In this document: piece after piece, positions 37,301 to 45,899 of the stretch
How positions within the stretch are numbered: the first letter of the stretch is position 1
How the letters are laid out: the number at the start of each line of letters is the position of its first letter
Assembly: GCA_013204595.1 (NCBI GenBank)
Contig: JABMNK010000133.1
Span: 62,001 to 126,000, forward strand
Length of the DNA stretch: 64,000 nucleotides
Direction of reading: 5' to 3'
Source of the DNA: Flammeovirgaceae bacterium
GTDB lineage: Bacteria; Bacteroidota; Bacteroidia; Cytophagales; Cyclobacteriaceae
Position numbers and translations under genes: made by a program
The notes under the pieces: generated by a model
The model's input: the letters and a program-made list of their open reading frames with translations, nothing else
Told to the model about the DNA's origin: nothing
Databases searched by the model: none

Positions 37301-37432
37301 CGTTCATGGGAGTTATATAAACTTGATATAAAGAAGAATTTGGGTCAGAATGATTTATTTGTAGTTTTTGAAAATAGCAGTAAAGGTCGATATTTAATGA
37401 ATATTGATCAAATCACTTTTGCTAAAAATTAA
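34337..37432 (+). CDS. Multidomain sugar dehydrogenase: ThuA-like / GSDH propeller / PKD / cytochrome c / CBM6
   Basis: A lipoprotein of 1031 aa (lipobox near LTAC, residue 26). In order: a ThuA-like domain (about 30-130); a soluble-glucose-dehydrogenase-type beta-propeller (about 180-610) with GMLGLAVDPNYQ and AMGCRNPFRFT; a PKD domain (about 615-690); a cytochrome c domain with heme motif CASCH at 780-784 and a likely Met ligand near 829; and a C-terminal CBM6-like module starting IIEAENYHYF near 905. It probably oxidises a sugar bound by the CBM and passes electrons to its heme. The cofactor is likely PQQ, but this is inferred from the propeller family. The ATG at 34337 is chosen over an upstream TTG. 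Confidence 0.83.
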   Translation: MSFFYNSRPFTFSAVIVVAVMFLTACQPSRQPSILVVYEPGAQISGEIMEVYKVAETMGLMVDSTAFPNDRLSAELWKYRSVVLLLNPNKLESDWQTDIERYVQTGGGLLIKDIPINTYQWPWLADAKSLGVNDYDHGTITFIGDMEDFGVLMNKSLGSEKINKSDLSTIPAPDRSRFTKIVLDADVNEPMELAILPSGKVLFIEREGNFKMFDPATNQTKLLHTFDISTEGNYEDGMLGLAVDPNYQVNNWVYIYYSPYGGKPRQQLSRFVLAYEDSLLVQSEKLIMEVEVQRETCCHSGGSIVFGPGGNLFLSTGDNTSSKESDGYSPLDQRPGRSPFDAQKGTSNADDLRGKILRIKPTEDGSYTIPAGNLFPADGSSGRPEIYAMGCRNPFRFTVDQKTGYVYWGDVGPDSGKDSELGPQSYDEWNQAKTPGYYGWPYFVADNKPYPMLDFASNELGPMQDPLHPVNASPNNTGMQNLPPARTPMIWYPYGESDVWPMLGKGSRSAMGGPMYYRPDKADKTGFPAYFNGKLFIYEWARSWIKVVSFDADWNPTKIESFLPDETFVKPIDMEFDQYGNMYLLEYGANYFANNVEARLVKIEYNEGNRIPVPKIVSGALRGGLPFTTHFSAGNSYDYDGDSLQFLWISSMDVHFEGSEVDFTFLQPGIHTVRLLVTDSQGDTASAITRVIAGNAPPQIELSYSGNQSFYFGNEIHQYHFNVVDAEDGEVAAQTISANEVKVNFSYLERDYDLALLGEEFFQNPQLNLKGKKLIEASDCASCHAQETASIGPSLYQISDRYKSDPKSPALLAMKIIAGGSGNWGHSIMAAHPKLSVDEATQMASYIVGLKKATKVSTLPIQGSITLDLHEKDKWGTYVLSATYTDHGNGDVSSIQASKIIMLKPPIIEAENYHYFQDVQQQRPNGGNFAYVSEINDGSYLGFDNIDLTNVGSIDLRIMAFNGGTVYLKQGGPSGSIIASQEIPSPKERSWELYKLDIKKNLGQNDLFVVFENSSKGRYLMNIDQITFAKN

Positions 37433-37513
37433 TTATTGACCGTTGCAACTCTTTTTTTTGCGTTCAAACTTTATCATGAAATTGTCATATTTTTAGCTCT
37501 TACTTTTGTGCAT

Positions 37514-39754
37514 ATGAACAGAAGTCATCGTGCGTTTTATTTTATTGGGTTAATCCTATTATTGCTTTCGAGTTTCGGATCTCAGGCTCAGTCTTTGCAA
37601 GATCAATATCAGCTTAAAATTGCTAAGACATCAGAAAAAATAACTGTAGATGGGGCGCTTGACGAGGATGTTTGGAAAGATGCAGATATAGCGACAGATT
37701 TTTGGATGAGTTTCCCCGTTGATGGGGTAAAGGCTGATTCCAATATTAGAACCATTGTTCGGATGACCTATGATGATACGTATATCTATATAGCGGCCGA
37801 ATGTATGGGAACCAAACCCTATATCATCCAATCTTTGAAAAGAGATAATCCTCTTTTTTGGCAAGGAGATGCGTTTGGATTGGTTTTTGATCCAGTGAAT
37901 GAGCGCACCAATGGATTTGTTTTTGCGGTAAATACAGAGGGGGTGCAATCAGAGTCCTTAATTACGGGCCAGACAGGAAGACGTGGAGGGAACGGGCCGA
38001 CAGGATTTAATACTGCTTGGGATAATAAATGGTATTCGGAGACCAAAAGCTTTCCTGATCGATGGACGACAGAAATGGCCATTCCTTTTAATTCGTTGCG
38101 TTTTGGAGAAAAGGAAGATTGGGGTGTGAATTTTTTAAGAAGCGATGCCAAGAGCAATAGTTATCATACGTGGTCCCCTGTCCCTGTTCAATTCAGAGGG
38201 GTCGATATGGGCTATTTGGGTAAACTTATTTGGGATAAGGCACCCGCCGAAACCAAGAAAAATATTTCCTTAATTCCTTATGCCTTAAGTAATGGAGCTA
38301 AAAATTATGAAGAGGGTACCCCGACTGAGACAATTAGCCGAATAGGGTTAGATGCCAAAGTTGCGGTTACGTCAGGTCTTAATTTGGATCTTACCATCAA
38401 TCCTGATTTTTCGCAGGTAGACGTAGATGTACAGCAAACTAATTTGACCACGGTCAATTTGAGATTTCCAGAGCAAAGGTTATTTTTTCTAGAAAATAGT
38501 GATGTTTTTGGTGATTTTGGGATTCCGCCTATGCGTCCCTTTTTTAGTCGCAAAATAGGGTTAGATGATAATGGGAATACCATTCCTATATTGTATGGTG
38601 CTCGATTAAGCGGGAATATCAATAAAAACCTGAGAATGGCGGTAATGAATACCCAAACCAAGGCAGATGAGTTGCCAGGAAATAATTACAGCTCGTTTGC
38701 TATTCACCAAAGGGTATTGAAACGTTCAATTATTAAGGGATATTTTCATAATAGACAAGGTTATTCTGATGGATCATCTATTGAAAATGATTACAATCGA
38801 ATTGGGGGATTGGAATTTAGTTACAGATCTGTGGATGGAAAGTGGCAGAGTTTCGGGGGGTATGGTCTTGCTTTTACGGATGCCAATCAGGACAAAAATT
38901 ATTATTATAATACGGCTGCAGGATACGATGGAAAAGCCTTTAGTTTTTACGCCAATTTATCAGGAATGGGGGATGACTACATTAATGATTTCGGGTTTAT
39001 TCCGCGGCAATATTTTTATGATGCAGAGGCAGATACCACTTATAGGCTTGGATTCGACCATTGGTATTCGAAGTTTGGGTACACATTTTATCCTGAAAAT
39101 AGCAACATTAACCAACACAGTGTAAGTTTTACGACTAATGGAGATTGGACGGCTACCACCAAGGAAATGATTTGGAATGAATATACCTTGGCATATGACG
39201 TTTCTTTCCGAAATTCAAGTACCCTGAATTTTACCTTTAAACATGAGGACGTCAAATTATTATTTCCTTTTGGCTTTACCAGTGATTATGCCCCATTACC
39301 CGCCGAATTGTACCATTTTGATCATGCCCAAGTGACGTACGCCACTGATAAGAGGAAAAAATTGCAATTTCAAACTGGTTTGCGCTATGGTAGTTTTTAC
39401 AATGGAACCAGAAGAGAAATTTCAATTGCAGCTAGCTATAGAGTTCAGCCGTGGGGCAACTTTAGTTTTAACTTTGTTCAGAATGATTTGAACTTTCAAG
39501 GAATATATGGAGAAGATCAACTCTTTTTGGTAGGCCCTAAGGCTGAAGTTAATTTTTCAAGAAAACTTTTCTGGACGACCTTTTTACAATATAATACCCA
39601 AAACGACAATTTCAATATCAATAGTAGATTGCAATGGAGGTATCTTCCGATGTCTGATTTGTATATTGTTTATTCGGATAACTACTTGGTAGAGACATTT
39701 GGCCCAAGAAGTAGAGGAGTAGTTCTTAAGCTTAATTATTGGTTAAATATCTAA
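37514..39754 (+). CDS. DUF5916 outer-membrane protein, copy 1
   Basis: Protein of 746 aa with signal peptide (ending SQAQ near residue 25). The N-terminal domain, TVDGALDEDVWKDA onwards, is a CBM9-like carbohydrate-binding fold; the rest is DUF5916, predicted to form an outer-membrane beta-barrel with an aromatic C-terminal strand (VLKLNYWLNI). Characteristic blocks are NPDFSQVDVDVQQTNLTT and RPFFSRKIG. Function unknown; it may bind or import glycans. A tandem copy of exactly the same length (2241 bp) follows 82 bp downstream. The ATG at 37514 is chosen because it begins the signal peptide. Confidence 0.85.
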   Translation: MNRSHRAFYFIGLILLLLSSFGSQAQSLQDQYQLKIAKTSEKITVDGALDEDVWKDADIATDFWMSFPVDGVKADSNIRTIVRMTYDDTYIYIAAECMGTKPYIIQSLKRDNPLFWQGDAFGLVFDPVNERTNGFVFAVNTEGVQSESLITGQTGRRGGNGPTGFNTAWDNKWYSETKSFPDRWTTEMAIPFNSLRFGEKEDWGVNFLRSDAKSNSYHTWSPVPVQFRGVDMGYLGKLIWDKAPAETKKNISLIPYALSNGAKNYEEGTPTETISRIGLDAKVAVTSGLNLDLTINPDFSQVDVDVQQTNLTTVNLRFPEQRLFFLENSDVFGDFGIPPMRPFFSRKIGLDDNGNTIPILYGARLSGNINKNLRMAVMNTQTKADELPGNNYSSFAIHQRVLKRSIIKGYFHNRQGYSDGSSIENDYNRIGGLEFSYRSVDGKWQSFGGYGLAFTDANQDKNYYYNTAAGYDGKAFSFYANLSGMGDDYINDFGFIPRQYFYDAEADTTYRLGFDHWYSKFGYTFYPENSNINQHSVSFTTNGDWTATTKEMIWNEYTLAYDVSFRNSSTLNFTFKHEDVKLLFPFGFTSDYAPLPAELYHFDHAQVTYATDKRKKLQFQTGLRYGSFYNGTRREISIAASYRVQPWGNFSFNFVQNDLNFQGIYGEDQLFLVGPKAEVNFSRKLFWTTFLQYNTQNDNFNINSRLQWRYLPMSDLYIVYSDNYLVETFGPRSRGVVLKLNYWLNI

Positions 39755-39836
39755 AGGATTTAGATAAATAAACTGATTTAGGTAACGCTAAGAAAATAAA
39801 TTTTTTAGCCCCAAATGAAAATGGTATTTTCGATCT

Positions 39837-42077
39837 ATGAAATATTTAGTTAAAAAAGGTTACCTGCTTTTTTTTAACGCTGTATTTTCTTTTTGCTTAG
39901 TGGCCCAACCAGATCAAAAATCCCAAGAAGCGTATCAACTTACGCTTCGAAAGACGAGTGAACGCATTGTGGTGGATGGTGAATTGAATGAGGCAGTTTG
40001 GTCATCAACAGACAGCGCGTCCAACTTTTGGATGAATTATCCGGTAGATGGTTTGAGAGTCGGTGATGAACTGAAAACAATCGTTAGGGTCACTTATGAT
40101 GATACGTATCTCTATATCGCTGCTATTTGTATGGGGGCACCACCTTTTGTGGTACAGTCATTAAAAAGAGATAATCCATTATTTTGGACCGGGGATGCCT
40201 TTGCTGTAGTTATTGATCCGGTAAATGAGAAAACGAATGGATTTATTTTTGGGATCAATCCTGAAGGTGTTCAAACAGAAGCACTTATCACAGGGGAGCC
40301 TGCTCGTCGAGGTGCTGAATTGTCTGGGTATAATGATGCTTGGGATAATAAATGGTATGCGCAGTCCAAAATACAGGAAGATAGATGGACTACAGAGATG
40401 GCCATTCCTTTTAAAACCCTTCGCTTTGGGGAAAAGGAGCATTGGGGGATCAATTTCAATAGGCTAGATGCCAAATCTAATAGTCATTCATCTTGGACAC
40501 CAGTACCACGACAATTTTATGGAGTGGATTTAGGGTACACTGGTACAATTGTATGGGACCGAGCGCCCAAAAAAATTAAAAATAATATTTCTATCATTCC
40601 CTATATGCTTAGTGGTGGATATGAGGATTTTGAAGCAAATACGGATGCGGCTTTTAATGCAAGAGTGGGATTAGACGCAAAGGTAGCTGTGACGTCCAGT
40701 TTGAATCTTGACCTTACAGTAAATCCTGATTTCTCTCAGGTGGATGTAGACGAGCAGCAAACCAATTTGACAACCGTTGATCTGAACTACCCCGAAAAAA
40801 GATTACTTTTTTTAGAAAATAGTGATATTTTCGGTGATTTTGGAACACCTCCTTTGAGACCTTTTTTTAGTCGAAAAATAGGATTGGATGGGGACGGAAA
40901 TACCATTCCGGTTTTGTACGGAGCTAGACTGAGTGGTAATCTCAACAAGAACTTGCGAATGGGGTTGATGAATACCCAAACGCGTGAGGAGGAACTCCCT
41001 GGAAATAATTATACTTCATTGGCCATGCATCAAAGAATTTTGAAACGCTCTACACTCAGAGGATACCTACACAATAGACAGGGGTATTCTGGAGGATCGT
41101 CGCTGAAGGAGGATTACAACAGAGTGGGCGGATTGGAATTTAGCTATCGCTCACAGGATAGCCAGTGGCAGGCGGTTGGTGGATATGGATTGTCTATCGC
41201 TGCTGCTGCTGGACAGGATAATTATTTTTATAATCTGTCTGGCGGGTACAACGGAAAGTCTCTTAGTATGGCTTATAATTTAACAGGTATGGGGGATAAT
41301 TACATCAATGATTTTGGCTTTATGCCCCGTTAATATCATTACGATGCGATAGATGATACCGTTTATGTATTGGGTTTTGATCATTGGTATGGATCTGTGG
41401 GGTATATTTTTTATCCACAAAATAGCCGCTTAAATCAACATGGCGTTAATGTTATGTACAATGGAGATCGAACCGCTACGTCTCTAGAACTTATCCAAGA
41501 TAAAGTGTTGGTGAATTACAATTTTACTTTTAAAAATACTAGTAAAATTGACATTAAATATACGCATGAAGATATCAATTTACTCTTTCCATTTGGATTT
41601 ACCGAAGGCTATGATCCTCTTCCCGTAGGACTGTATCAGTTTGATTATGGGGAACTTCAATACCAAGGAGATGGTAGGCGACTCTTGCAATTGCAGACCG
41701 GCTTCAGTTTTGGGCAATTTTATAACGGGTATAGAACAGGAATTTCAGTTTCTGCCAAATACAGAGTGCAACCATGGGGTAATTTCAGTCTAAATTTTAT
41801 TGAGAATAATCTTGTGTTTCCCAAAAATTACGGAAAAGGTCGGCTCTTTTTGATCAGCCCCAAGGCGGAAATTAATTTTTCAAAGAATTTGTTTTGGACA
41901 ACGTTTATGCAATACAATACCCAGCGAGACAACTTTAATATTAATAGTAGATTGCAATGGCGCTACCTACCCATGTCAGATCTGTTTTTAGTATATTCTG
42001 ATAATTATTTAGTCGATAATTTTGGCCCAAGAAATCGTGCATTTGTCATCAAGCTAAACTACTGGTTGAACCTGTAG
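39837..42077 (+). pseudogene. DUF5916 outer-membrane protein, copy 2, interrupted by an in-frame TAA
   Basis: Tandem paralogue of the preceding gene, colinear over the whole 2241 bp. It reads normally through signal peptide, CBM9-like domain and first barrel strands to DFGFMPR, where codon 499 is TAA (41331-41333), then continues in frame as YHYDAIDDTVY to the normal C-terminus VIKLNYWLNL. Codon 499 of copy 1 is CAA (Gln), so a single C-to-T change accounts for the break. Everything else in the frame looks conserved, so the lesion is recent or a sequence error. Confidence 0.9.
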
Positions 42078-42236
42078 TGAAAAGTAGGGATTAGGAAATG
42101 TTGCTTTTTTTGTTAGCGGATTATTTTAGGATTGATGACGTAAATGTGTTCATTTATTCATGTTACTTAATCAATAAATATCTATTTGGGTTTTATTTGC
42201 ATTAAGTCAGGCATATTCAAATCGATAAAATTATTT

Positions 42237-44657
42237 ATGAAAGACAAATTAATATTTCTATTAGGTTTTTTTTTGTTCTTTTCAAGAACCATTGTACTCA
42301 GTCAAGGGTTAGACTCAACGATTACTTTATTTCAAAATTTTCATAAGAAAAGCCCAGAAGAGAAGGTCTATATCTCCACGGACAAGGAAGTTTATGTGCA
42401 AAATGATACGCTCTGGTTTTCGGCATTTTTGTTGGATGCCCAAACGCATGTAGCCAGTAAGCTAAGTACAGTAGTCTATGTGGATTTGTTAGCACCTTCA
42501 AAAAAAGTAATTGCTTCATTAACTCTTGATATGAAAGGAGCGGTCGGAAAAGGATCGTTTCTATTGGCTGATTCGCTCCTTGATGGCGCGTATACGTTGA
42601 GGGCTTATTCCAATTATATGAGGAATAATCTTGTCGATTTCATTTTTTCAAAGCCGATTCAATTGTTTAAGTTTTCAAGGACATCGGCTGATAATAAAAT
42701 TGAAACAAAAACAGCTACTTTAAGTGTCCAATTCTTCCCGGAAGGAGGAGTTATTTTACAAGGGGCTCCCAACGTAGTGGCTTACCAAATTACCGATCAA
42801 AATGGAAACGGATTACCCATAGAGGGTTATTTAATCGATAGCGACGATAAAATAATCACCAAAATTGAGCCGAAAAAATTTGGGTTGGGAAAATTTCAGT
42901 TTACGCCTCAAACCTCAAGCCGATACCGAGCTATTTTTACCCACAATGGTCATGATTGGGAAAATGAATTACCTACTGTAACTGAATTTGGCTATCAATT
43001 AATTATTCGAAAGACGACTGAAAAAACCTACTTAACAGTCAAAGGATCCCCCGGAGTGAGCTTTGATAACGCCTATTTATTGACACATATTAGGGGGCAG
43101 ATCATTGCGGCTACAGTAGCTGCTGCTGGGAAGGATTTCATCTACTCAAGTATGGATAATATAGAAATACCTTCTGGTATCATTCATGTGACCCTTTTTA
43201 AAGACAATGAGCCCTTGGTTGAAAGATTAATTTATAATGAAAATAAAAGTGAAAATATTCAAGTAAATGCCGTGGTTACGCCTTTTTTACAAAAGAGGCA
43301 ATTGGCTGATTTTGATTTAAAATTCGTAGGATCAGGTCAAGCAGCCGTCAATGGAAACTTTTCCGTAGTGGTTCAAAAAAGTAGCCAAAAAGAAAATCAG
43401 TTAAATATTGAGAATTATCTATTGTTGAGTTCAGATTTGAAAGGTCAGATTGAATACCCTGATTATTATACAGATCGATCAAATCCTGATCGCCTCGAAA
43501 TGATTGATTTATTGATGCTTATCCATGGATGGAGAAGGTTTGACTGGCATCAGCTTTTGAATAATGAGCTACCCGTTGTGAATTATTATCCTGAAAAGGG
43601 ATTCACCTTAGAGGGTAAGGTGGTGAAATGGGAGAATAGATCTAAGCCGCTAGAAGCAGCGCTTTTTCTTACCTTTCTAGAAAACATGAGCTATCAGCAA
43701 GTTACGCGTAGTGATGAGGATGGTAATTTTTGGTTTGATGGGCTTCAAATTGAGGATTCCATAACAGCCATTGTCCAAACGGCAAGTCAAAAAAAAGGGA
43801 GAAAAGATCAGAAAATTATTAATTCTTATATTGATATTAGAAAGCAAAGTTTTCCCAATTATCATGAAAAATTCCTTTCTTCCTTCGGCTCAAAAAATGA
43901 TTATGAAGAGTATTTAAATGATATGCTTACACTTGCTCAAATCAAGGCGTCTTTTGATGGGTCTGTAGTAATATTGGATGAAATAGCAGTTGAAGCGGAC
44001 ATCGATAAGCGGACAGACCCGTTTTACAGGCCTGAGATGCTTTACGATTTACCAGATGCTAGGGTTGTTTTGGATTCCATTACTACTGGGTATACAAATG
44101 TTTTTGATATCATTAAGGGGCGCTTAACGGGTGTTCAATTTTCGCAAGATGAACAGGGTGAGTATAAAGCAATAATTAGGGGTAACACCTCTATAATGTT
44201 AGATAATTATGCGATTTTTTTACTTGATGGCATGGTTACCTCTAGTTACGTGATAAGTGCCATAAATCCCTTAGACATATCACATGTGGATATTTTGAAG
44301 GGGACTAGGGCCAACTTATATGGCACACCTAATGGGGTTATTGCTTTTTATAGAAAAGAAAGTAGAACTGGAGTAACGTTGAGCACCACTATGGGAATTA
44401 CAAATTTAAAAATGGTTGGCTATCATAAGCCAGATGCATTTTATGTACCCAATCATAGTAATCCATCTGAGAGTGATTTGATCCGTCCCGATCGTAGGGG
44501 TACCCAATATTGGAATCCAGATGTTATAATTAGTGAGGGAAAAGCATCTTTTTCTTATTTTACCTCAGATGATTTAGGTGACTTTACGGCATATATTGAG
44601 GGAATTACCGACGACGGAAGACTGATTAGAAAGAAGATTAATTTTGAAATCAGGTGA
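42237..44657 (+). CDS. MG2-domain / TonB plug-domain secreted protein
   Basis: Protein of 806 aa with signal peptide (ending VLSQG). The N-terminal half has the macroglobulin-like MG2 pattern (VYISTDKEVYVQNDTLWFSA near residue 45). The C-terminal part contains a TonB-receptor plug domain (FDIIKGRLTGVQF near 625, then the DGMVTSSYV and ILKGTRANLYG segments) but no 22-strand barrel follows. Such proteins are common in Bacteroidota and are of unknown role, possibly linking envelope proteases or TonB to substrates. The ATG at 42237 begins the signal peptide; the frame extends upstream to 42186. Converges on the ketoacyl synthase. Confidence 0.78.
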   Translation: MKDKLIFLLGFFLFFSRTIVLSQGLDSTITLFQNFHKKSPEEKVYISTDKEVYVQNDTLWFSAFLLDAQTHVASKLSTVVYVDLLAPSKKVIASLTLDMKGAVGKGSFLLADSLLDGAYTLRAYSNYMRNNLVDFIFSKPIQLFKFSRTSADNKIETKTATLSVQFFPEGGVILQGAPNVVAYQITDQNGNGLPIEGYLIDSDDKIITKIEPKKFGLGKFQFTPQTSSRYRAIFTHNGHDWENELPTVTEFGYQLIIRKTTEKTYLTVKGSPGVSFDNAYLLTHIRGQIIAATVAAAGKDFIYSSMDNIEIPSGIIHVTLFKDNEPLVERLIYNENKSENIQVNAVVTPFLQKRQLADFDLKFVGSGQAAVNGNFSVVVQKSSQKENQLNIENYLLLSSDLKGQIEYPDYYTDRSNPDRLEMIDLLMLIHGWRRFDWHQLLNNELPVVNYYPEKGFTLEGKVVKWENRSKPLEAALFLTFLENMSYQQVTRSDEDGNFWFDGLQIEDSITAIVQTASQKKGRKDQKIINSYIDIRKQSFPNYHEKFLSSFGSKNDYEEYLNDMLTLAQIKASFDGSVVILDEIAVEADIDKRTDPFYRPEMLYDLPDARVVLDSITTGYTNVFDIIKGRLTGVQFSQDEQGEYKAIIRGNTSIMLDNYAIFLLDGMVTSSYVISAINPLDISHVDILKGTRANLYGTPNGVIAFYRKESRTGVTLSTTMGITNLKMVGYHKPDAFYVPNHSNPSESDLIRPDRRGTQYWNPDVIISEGKASFSYFTSDDLGDFTAYIEGITDDGRLIRKKINFEIR

Positions 44658-44662
44658 TAATC

Positions 44663-45745
44663 TTAAGCTTGATAAATCATGGAATTGATGTTCATCCCAG
44701 CGCCTACTGAGGCGAAAATAATCTTATCACCTTTATGAATCTGATGATTTGCTAATTCTCCTTTCAGGATTAAATCCAACAAGGTCGGTATGGTTGCCAC
44801 AGATGAATTACCCAGCTCGGCAATGGTCATGGGCATAATATCAATGGGTATTTCTTGATTGCCTTCAAGCTTAAAGAGTCTTTTAAGAATGGCATCATCC
44901 ATTTTTCCATTTGCTTGATGGATCAATAATTTCTTAATTTGACTTAACTCAACACCGCTTTTATGGAGGCATGATTGGATTGCTGCTGGGACATTTTTGA
45001 GAGCGTATTGATATAATTTCCGACCATTCATTTTGAGGTATGTGCCTTCTTTGGTGCCGTTTGTTTGGGCATATGATTTGCCCATATAAAGCATCTCAGA
45101 GTATTCCAAGGTATCTGATCGCGTTTTATGAGCCAAAATGCCCGTAGGTGATTGGCTTTTGCAAGCAGATAAAATGGTTGCACCAGCCCCGTCGGCATAA
45201 ATCATACTGTCTCGGTCATGGGGGTCAGAAACTCTAGAAAGAATCTCCGCACCAATGACTAGGATTTTTTGCGCATCTCCAGACTTAATGTAATAATCTG
45301 CTTGAATCATTGCTTGGAGCCATCCTGGGCATCCAAAAGGTAAGTCATAAGCGACCGTATCAGGATTAACAATGCCCAATTTCTTTTTAACGCGGGCAGC
45401 CAGACTAGGCAAGATATCGACTTCTTTATTGCCATTTTTGAGCTCTCCAAAATTATGAGCAACAATAAGGTAATCAAGTTTTTCACGGTCAGTATTTGAT
45501 GTTTTCAAAGCATCTTCAGCTGCCAACCAGGCGATATCAGAGGTTGTTAAGTCAGCTGAAACATATCTGCGCTCTTTGATGGTAGTGATTTGTTCAAACT
45601 TTTCAATTATGTATTCATTGGTCTGTTCGAAATTACTACCATTTGTGTCCTTGAAATCGGAGTCAATAAAATTATTGTTAGAAATAGTTTGGGTCGGAAT
45701 GTACTTCCCGGTACCAGTAATAGTGCTGTATATTTTTTCTGTCAT
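44663..45745 (-). CDS. 3-oxoacyl-ACP synthase III-like protein (KAS III)
   Basis: Thiolase-fold condensing enzyme of 360 aa. The catalytic Cys is in DLPFGCPGWLQAM near residue 124, His in LIHQANGKMDD near 279, and Asn in AELGNSSVAT near 313. The longer-than-usual N-terminal region and divergence from FabH suggest a specialised initiator (branched, polyketide or flexirubin-type lipid) rather than housekeeping FabH. The ATG at 45745 is chosen over the upstream frame. Two AT-rich perfect inverted repeats lie 58-93 bp upstream. Confidence 0.8.
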   Translation of the reverse strand: MTEKIYSTITGTGKYIPTQTISNNNFIDSDFKDTNGSNFEQTNEYIIEKFEQITTIKERRYVSADLTTSDIAWLAAEDALKTSNTDREKLDYLIVAHNFGELKNGNKEVDILPSLAARVKKKLGIVNPDTVAYDLPFGCPGWLQAMIQADYYIKSGDAQKILVIGAEILSRVSDPHDRDSMIYADGAGATILSACKSQSPTGILAHKTRSDTLEYSEMLYMGKSYAQTNGTKEGTYLKMNGRKLYQYALKNVPAAIQSCLHKSGVELSQIKKLLIHQANGKMDDAILKRLFKLEGNQEIPIDIMPMTIAELGNSSVATIPTLLDLILKGELANHQIHKGDKIIFASVGAGMNINSMIYQA

Positions 45746-45802
45746 AATAGTAGTTGAGCGACAAATTGGCAATAAATATTAGGCATCGATCAACGCTGAA
45801 AG

Positions 45803-45838
45803 ACTAATTAATTCAATTAATTAGTATAAATATACTAA
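45803..45838. promoter_or_regulatory. Two adjoining AT-rich inverted repeats, candidate operator
   Basis: First: 11-bp arms around one base at 45803-45825 (ACTAATTAATT, C, AATTAATTAGT). Second: 8-bp arms around AA at 45821-45838 (TTAGTATA, AA, TATACTAA), overlapping the first. With almost no GC it is a poor terminator but a plausible protein-binding site for the ketoacyl synthase gene. Confidence 0.55.
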
Positions 45839-45899
45839 ATATTTATAAAATTAAATGTTTGGTCTTAAAGTTTTGATGAATAATTTGACTGCGATGGCC

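Noticed and set aside
41370-42077. Separate downstream gene beginning with TTG
   Set aside because: It is in the same frame as the preceding coding sequence and continues the colinear DUF5916 paralogue after one TAA, so it is the 3' part of a broken gene.
5848-42077. Reassignment of TAA as a sense codon in this organism
   Set aside because: TAA ends many intact genes here (madL, madM, pyrB, purB), so the two in-frame TAA codons are local lesions or errors, not a code change.
31376-42077. Classical Sus-type polysaccharide utilisation locus
   Set aside because: No SusC-type full-length TonB receptor or SusD-type lipoprotein is present; the only plug domain lacks a barrel.
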